From RGIG8700 sp964568815 (GTDB taxonomy: Bacteria; Bacillota; Clostridia; RGIG6154): 15,408 nt of DNA. This document shows positions 13,405 through 15,408 of this stretch, one piece after another; position 1 is the stretch's first letter; every line of letters starts with the position of its first letter. The translations under genes and the position numbers were made by a program. The notes below the pieces were generated by a model. The model saw nothing but the letters and a program-made list of their open reading frames with translations, made no database searches and was not told the DNA's origin. Location of the stretch: assembly GCA_964568815.1 (NCBI GenBank), contig CAZMRY010000033.1, positions 1 through 15,408 on the forward strand, written 5' to 3'.

Positions 13405-14532
13405 CTAATAATATATGGTATATGTATCATCTTCTGTATTGTAATTAATTATTCCGCCTATTGCATCAAGCATTGAGGAAAGGGGAATATATGCAATTTC
13501 GTTTATAGTTTGTGGATATGGCTCGATTTTTATGTGGGTTCCGTCAAAGGATGCGTTTGAATTAAGTATCCAGAAAGAGGCGTTGTGACCGCCATATGAA
13601 ATATCAATTCTTCCCAGTCCGTCTTCACCATCCCAGTTAAGAGTTGCACCCATTGTATCACAGAGAGCCTTTGCAGGAGCAAGAAGTCGTCCGTAAAAAT
13701 AATCTGCATTTATTGGTGATGCAAGTGTTACGGCTTTGCCGTTAACTGTTATGTCTGCACTGTCCTTTTTTACTGTAATTTTGTTTTTAAAAGATGAAAT
13801 TCTTTCCTGATAAATGGAAGCTATTTTAGCACCTGATAAACAGGCATCGTAAATTCTTATTTCGTCAAGGCATCCGTCAAGGTTTTTGTATGTGCTTCTT
13901 CCCATAGTATATGGCTTTGAATTTGATGCAATAGAATTGTATCTGCCAAAATCATCAGGAAGAGTGCCATCGTATATCTTTTTACCGTCAAGATACATTC
14001 TTAATGTTTCACCTGAGAAGGTAACAGCAATGTGTCGCCATTGAGAATTAAGCATTTCCATACTGAGGGAATTTGCAGAGATGAATGAATGGCTCTTGTA
14101 GTTGTCTCTTGTTTTGAATGTAATGTCACACTGAAGAGTTGAATAGTTTTCGTTGAAATAAATGCTTAAAGGTCCACCTGTAATATCTCCTGTGCTTGAC
14201 TCATTACCAAACAGGATAGGGTTGAATGAGGTGAAATCATTAATTTTTATCCAGGTTGAAAATGTGAATGCATCTTTAAAGGCAATTTTGTCGCTTCCTG
14301 AAAGAAGAACATATCCGCCCTTTAACATAAGTGCGTTATCGTGTATTCCTGTTTGTGTGAAAGAAAGGTCTCCGTAGGGGGCTAAGGTGTAGCTTCCGCC
14401 TGTGCTGTGGAAATTCTGTTCAAATTTATATTCTGCAACAGGAACAGCATTGTCGTTTACTTTTTCACCTGTGCAGGATGAAAGGGTTATAATGCATAAA
14501 GATATAAGCAAAAATAAAATAATCTTTTTCAT
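13405..14532 (-). CDS. LamG-domain lipoprotein with copper-amine-oxidase-N-like domain
   Basis: A predicted surface lipoprotein. The signal peptide MKKIILFLLISLCIITLSSC ends in the lipobox LSSC, with lipidated Cys20. Residues about 30-225 form a LamG/concanavalin-like (Laminin_G_3) sandwich: DAFTFSTWIKI, WRHIAVTFSGETLRMYLDGK and the closing LDGCLDEIRIYDACLS are hallmarks. Residues about 250-375 resemble the copper amine oxidase N-terminal-like (stalk) domain common on Clostridia cell surfaces: ITVNGKAV, GRLLAPAKALCDTMGATLNWD and IAYIPLSSMLDAIGG. It carries no visible catalytic site, so binding to glycans or envelope polymers is the likely job (inference). AAGGAGG precedes the ATG. It is a single gene on the minus strand, convergent with the rubredoxin fusion; its stop lies 1 nt from the hairpin array. 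Confidence 0.87.
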   Translation of the reverse strand: MKKIILFLLISLCIITLSSCTGEKVNDNAVPVAEYKFEQNFHSTGGSYTLAPYGDLSFTQTGIHDNALMLKGGYVLLSGSDKIAFKDAFTFSTWIKINDFTSFNPILFGNESSTGDITGGPLSIYFNENYSTLQCDITFKTRDNYKSHSFISANSLSMEMLNSQWRHIAVTFSGETLRMYLDGKKIYDGTLPDDFGRYNSIASNSKPYTMGRSTYKNLDGCLDEIRIYDACLSGAKIASIYQERISSFKNKITVKKDSADITVNGKAVTLASPINADYFYGRLLAPAKALCDTMGATLNWDGEDGLGRIDISYGGHNASFWILNSNASFDGTHIKIEPYPQTINEIAYIPLSSMLDAIGGIINYNTEDDTYTIYY

Positions 14533-14555
14533 ACATACCTCCTTATAACTATTCC

Positions 14556-14584
14556 ATTATATAGTATATTGATTTTTTTGTCAA
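14556..14584 (-). promoter_or_regulatory. Consensus sigma-A promoter of the lipoprotein gene
   Basis: On the minus strand, TTGACA (14579-14584), a 17-nt spacer and TATAAT (14556-14561) match the sigma-A consensus perfectly. The -10 lies 24 nt from the ATG, leaving a short leader that holds AAGGAGG. Expression is expected to be strong unless repressed. Confidence 0.85.
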
Positions 14585-14590
14585 TTTTCC

Positions 14591-14619
14591 TTGAAATACC
14601 TCGAAATGTATAGTAAAAT
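14591..14619 (+). promoter_or_regulatory. Sigma-A promoter of the DNA glycosylase gene
   Basis: The -35 TTGAAA (14591-14596), a 17-nt spacer and the -10 TAAAAT (14614-14619) lie 16 nt before the ATG. This short distance makes the leader only about 10 nt, with GGTGAGGTG as a marginal ribosome binding site. Its -35 is 6 bp from the -35 of the divergent lipoprotein promoter. Confidence 0.7.
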
Positions 14620-14635
14620 CAGGTGAGGTGTTTTT

Positions 14636-15408
14636 ATGATAATAACTACTAAGCCTTTTGACTTGGAGCAGACCTTTGAGTGCGGTCAGTGTTTCAGATG
14701 GAACAAAAACAGCGACGGAAGCTATACAGGTGTAGCCCACTCAAAGCTTATTAATATAAAGCAGACAGACAAGGGTGTTGAAATAAATGACGACAGCGAA
14801 ATATGGCAGGAATATTTTGACCTTAATACAGATTATAACGAAATAATAAAGAATTTATCCACAGACGATATAATGAGAAATGCCATTAAAAACGGTGAGG
14901 GTATAAGAATTTTAAAACAAGACTTTTTTGAAACAGTTATTTCTTTTATTATTTCACAGAACAATAATATTCCGAGAATTAAGAATATAGTAGAAGCATT
15001 CTGCAAAAAATACGGAGAAAAAATAGAGGGTGACTATTATTCATTCCCAAAGGCAGAGAAAATTGCAAATCTTGAAAAGGAAGAACTTGCCTTCTTAAGA
15101 GCAGGCTACAGAGATGCTTATATAATAGACGCTGCACAAAAAATCTCCAAAGGCGAAATTAATAAAGATATAATTTATAATGCAAGTATTGAAGATGCAA
15201 GGGCAGAAATAAGCAAAATAAAGGGTGTAGGTCCAAAGGTTGCAGACTGTATCCTGCTGTTTTCGGCGACGAGGGGAGAGGTTTTCCCCACAGATGTATG
15301 GATGAAAAAGGTGTTAACTCAGCTTTACGGTTTTGAAAACCTGACACCAAAGGCTATAAATGAGTTTGCAAAAGAAAAATTCGGCAAGCTTGCAGGTTAT
15401 GCACAGCA
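14636..15408 (+). CDS. ogg: 8-oxoguanine DNA glycosylase, OGG1 type (3' end cut)
   Basis: A base-excision repair glycosylase/AP lyase that removes 8-oxoguanine paired with C. The frame is open from ATG 14636 to the window end (257 full codons); the stop lies outside. The N-terminal OGG segment has FECGQCFRW. The helix-hairpin-helix domain has FISQNNNIPRI, then IKGVGPKVADC with Lys201 matching the catalytic lysine of human OGG1 (Lys249). PTDVWMKKV gives Asp220, matching Asp268; the 19-residue spacing equals that in human OGG1. The last residues, LAGYAQ, fit the family's C-terminal GWAQ-like motif, so only some tens of residues should be missing. A DNA-3-methyladenine glycosylase is less likely because of the CGQCFRW segment. 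It is divergent from the lipoprotein gene. Confidence 0.93.
   Translation, partial: MIITTKPFDLEQTFECGQCFRWNKNSDGSYTGVAHSKLINIKQTDKGVEINDDSEIWQEYFDLNTDYNEIIKNLSTDDIMRNAIKNGEGIRILKQDFFETVISFIISQNNNIPRIKNIVEAFCKKYGEKIEGDYYSFPKAEKIANLEKEELAFLRAGYRDAYIIDAAQKISKGEINKDIIYNASIEDARAEISKIKGVGPKVADCILLFSATRGEVFPTDVWMKKVLTQLYGFENLTPKAINEFAKEKFGKLAGYAQ

Noticed and set aside
13165..13476. 103-codon plus-strand open frame running through the hairpin array
   Set aside because: It has no ribosome binding site, starts inside the terminator loop, crosses the palindromes and ends antisense to the lipoprotein gene; it is open by chance.
14549..14740. 63-codon minus-strand frame over the start of the glycosylase gene
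   Set aside because: It is antisense to a clear OGG1-type gene and overlaps both divergent promoters; no ribosome binding site supports it.

Overview
The window looks like chromosomal DNA of an AT-rich, anaerobic, spore-forming member of the Bacillota, most likely class Clostridia. Three things point there: the gene order def-fmt-(yugP)-rsmB-rlmN-prpC-prkC-rsgA-rpe-thiN, which is a classic Firmicutes translation/signalling cluster; a tiny spoVM-like gene right after thiN, the place it holds in Bacillus subtilis; and a flavin-reductase/rubredoxin fusion typical of anaerobes. TGA is a normal stop here (fmt and prkC end with it), so the code is standard bacterial. No transposase, integrase, CRISPR array, tRNA or rRNA is visible.

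Layout. (1) 2-9135 (+): ten tightly packed genes, mostly with TAATG or 4-nt overlaps, for initiator-Met processing (def, fmt), a membrane zinc protease, rRNA methylation (rsmB, rlmN), the PP2C/PASTA-kinase signalling pair (prpC, prkC), ribosome assembly (rsgA), pentose phosphate metabolism (rpe) and thiamine activation (thiN). The operon promoter lies before the window. (2) 9136-9540: two small genes missed by ordinary length cut-offs, a 48-aa two-helix membrane protein and a 22-aa SpoVM-like peptide, then 130 nt without a convincing gene. (3) 9541-10185: a YigZ/IMPACT-family gene. (4) 10194-12455: secD-secF with a near-consensus sigma-A promoter and a strong intrinsic terminator. (5) 12458-13134: a high-molecular-weight-rubredoxin-type gene with its own promoter. 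(6) 13136-13405: an intergenic region between convergent genes, holding a 21-bp hairpin that probably terminates both strands and then a remarkable array of small hairpins separated by the 7-mer TCGATAT (left half) or its complement ATATCGA (right half). (7) 13405-14532 (-): a lipoprotein with LamG-like and copper-amine-oxidase-N-like domains. (8) 14636-15408 (+): an OGG1-type 8-oxoguanine DNA glycosylase, cut by the window end and divergently transcribed from the lipoprotein gene through back-to-back promoters.

How it fits together: the first 9 kb is housekeeping coupling translation initiation, rRNA modification, ribosome maturation and growth/spore signalling. The SpoVM-like peptide gives a direct spore-formation hint. 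The strongest unexplained signal is the TCGATAT/ATATCGA hairpin array at 13201-13403, which is organised as a mirror-symmetric branched fold and probably sits in the 3' untranslated region of the lipoprotein mRNA.
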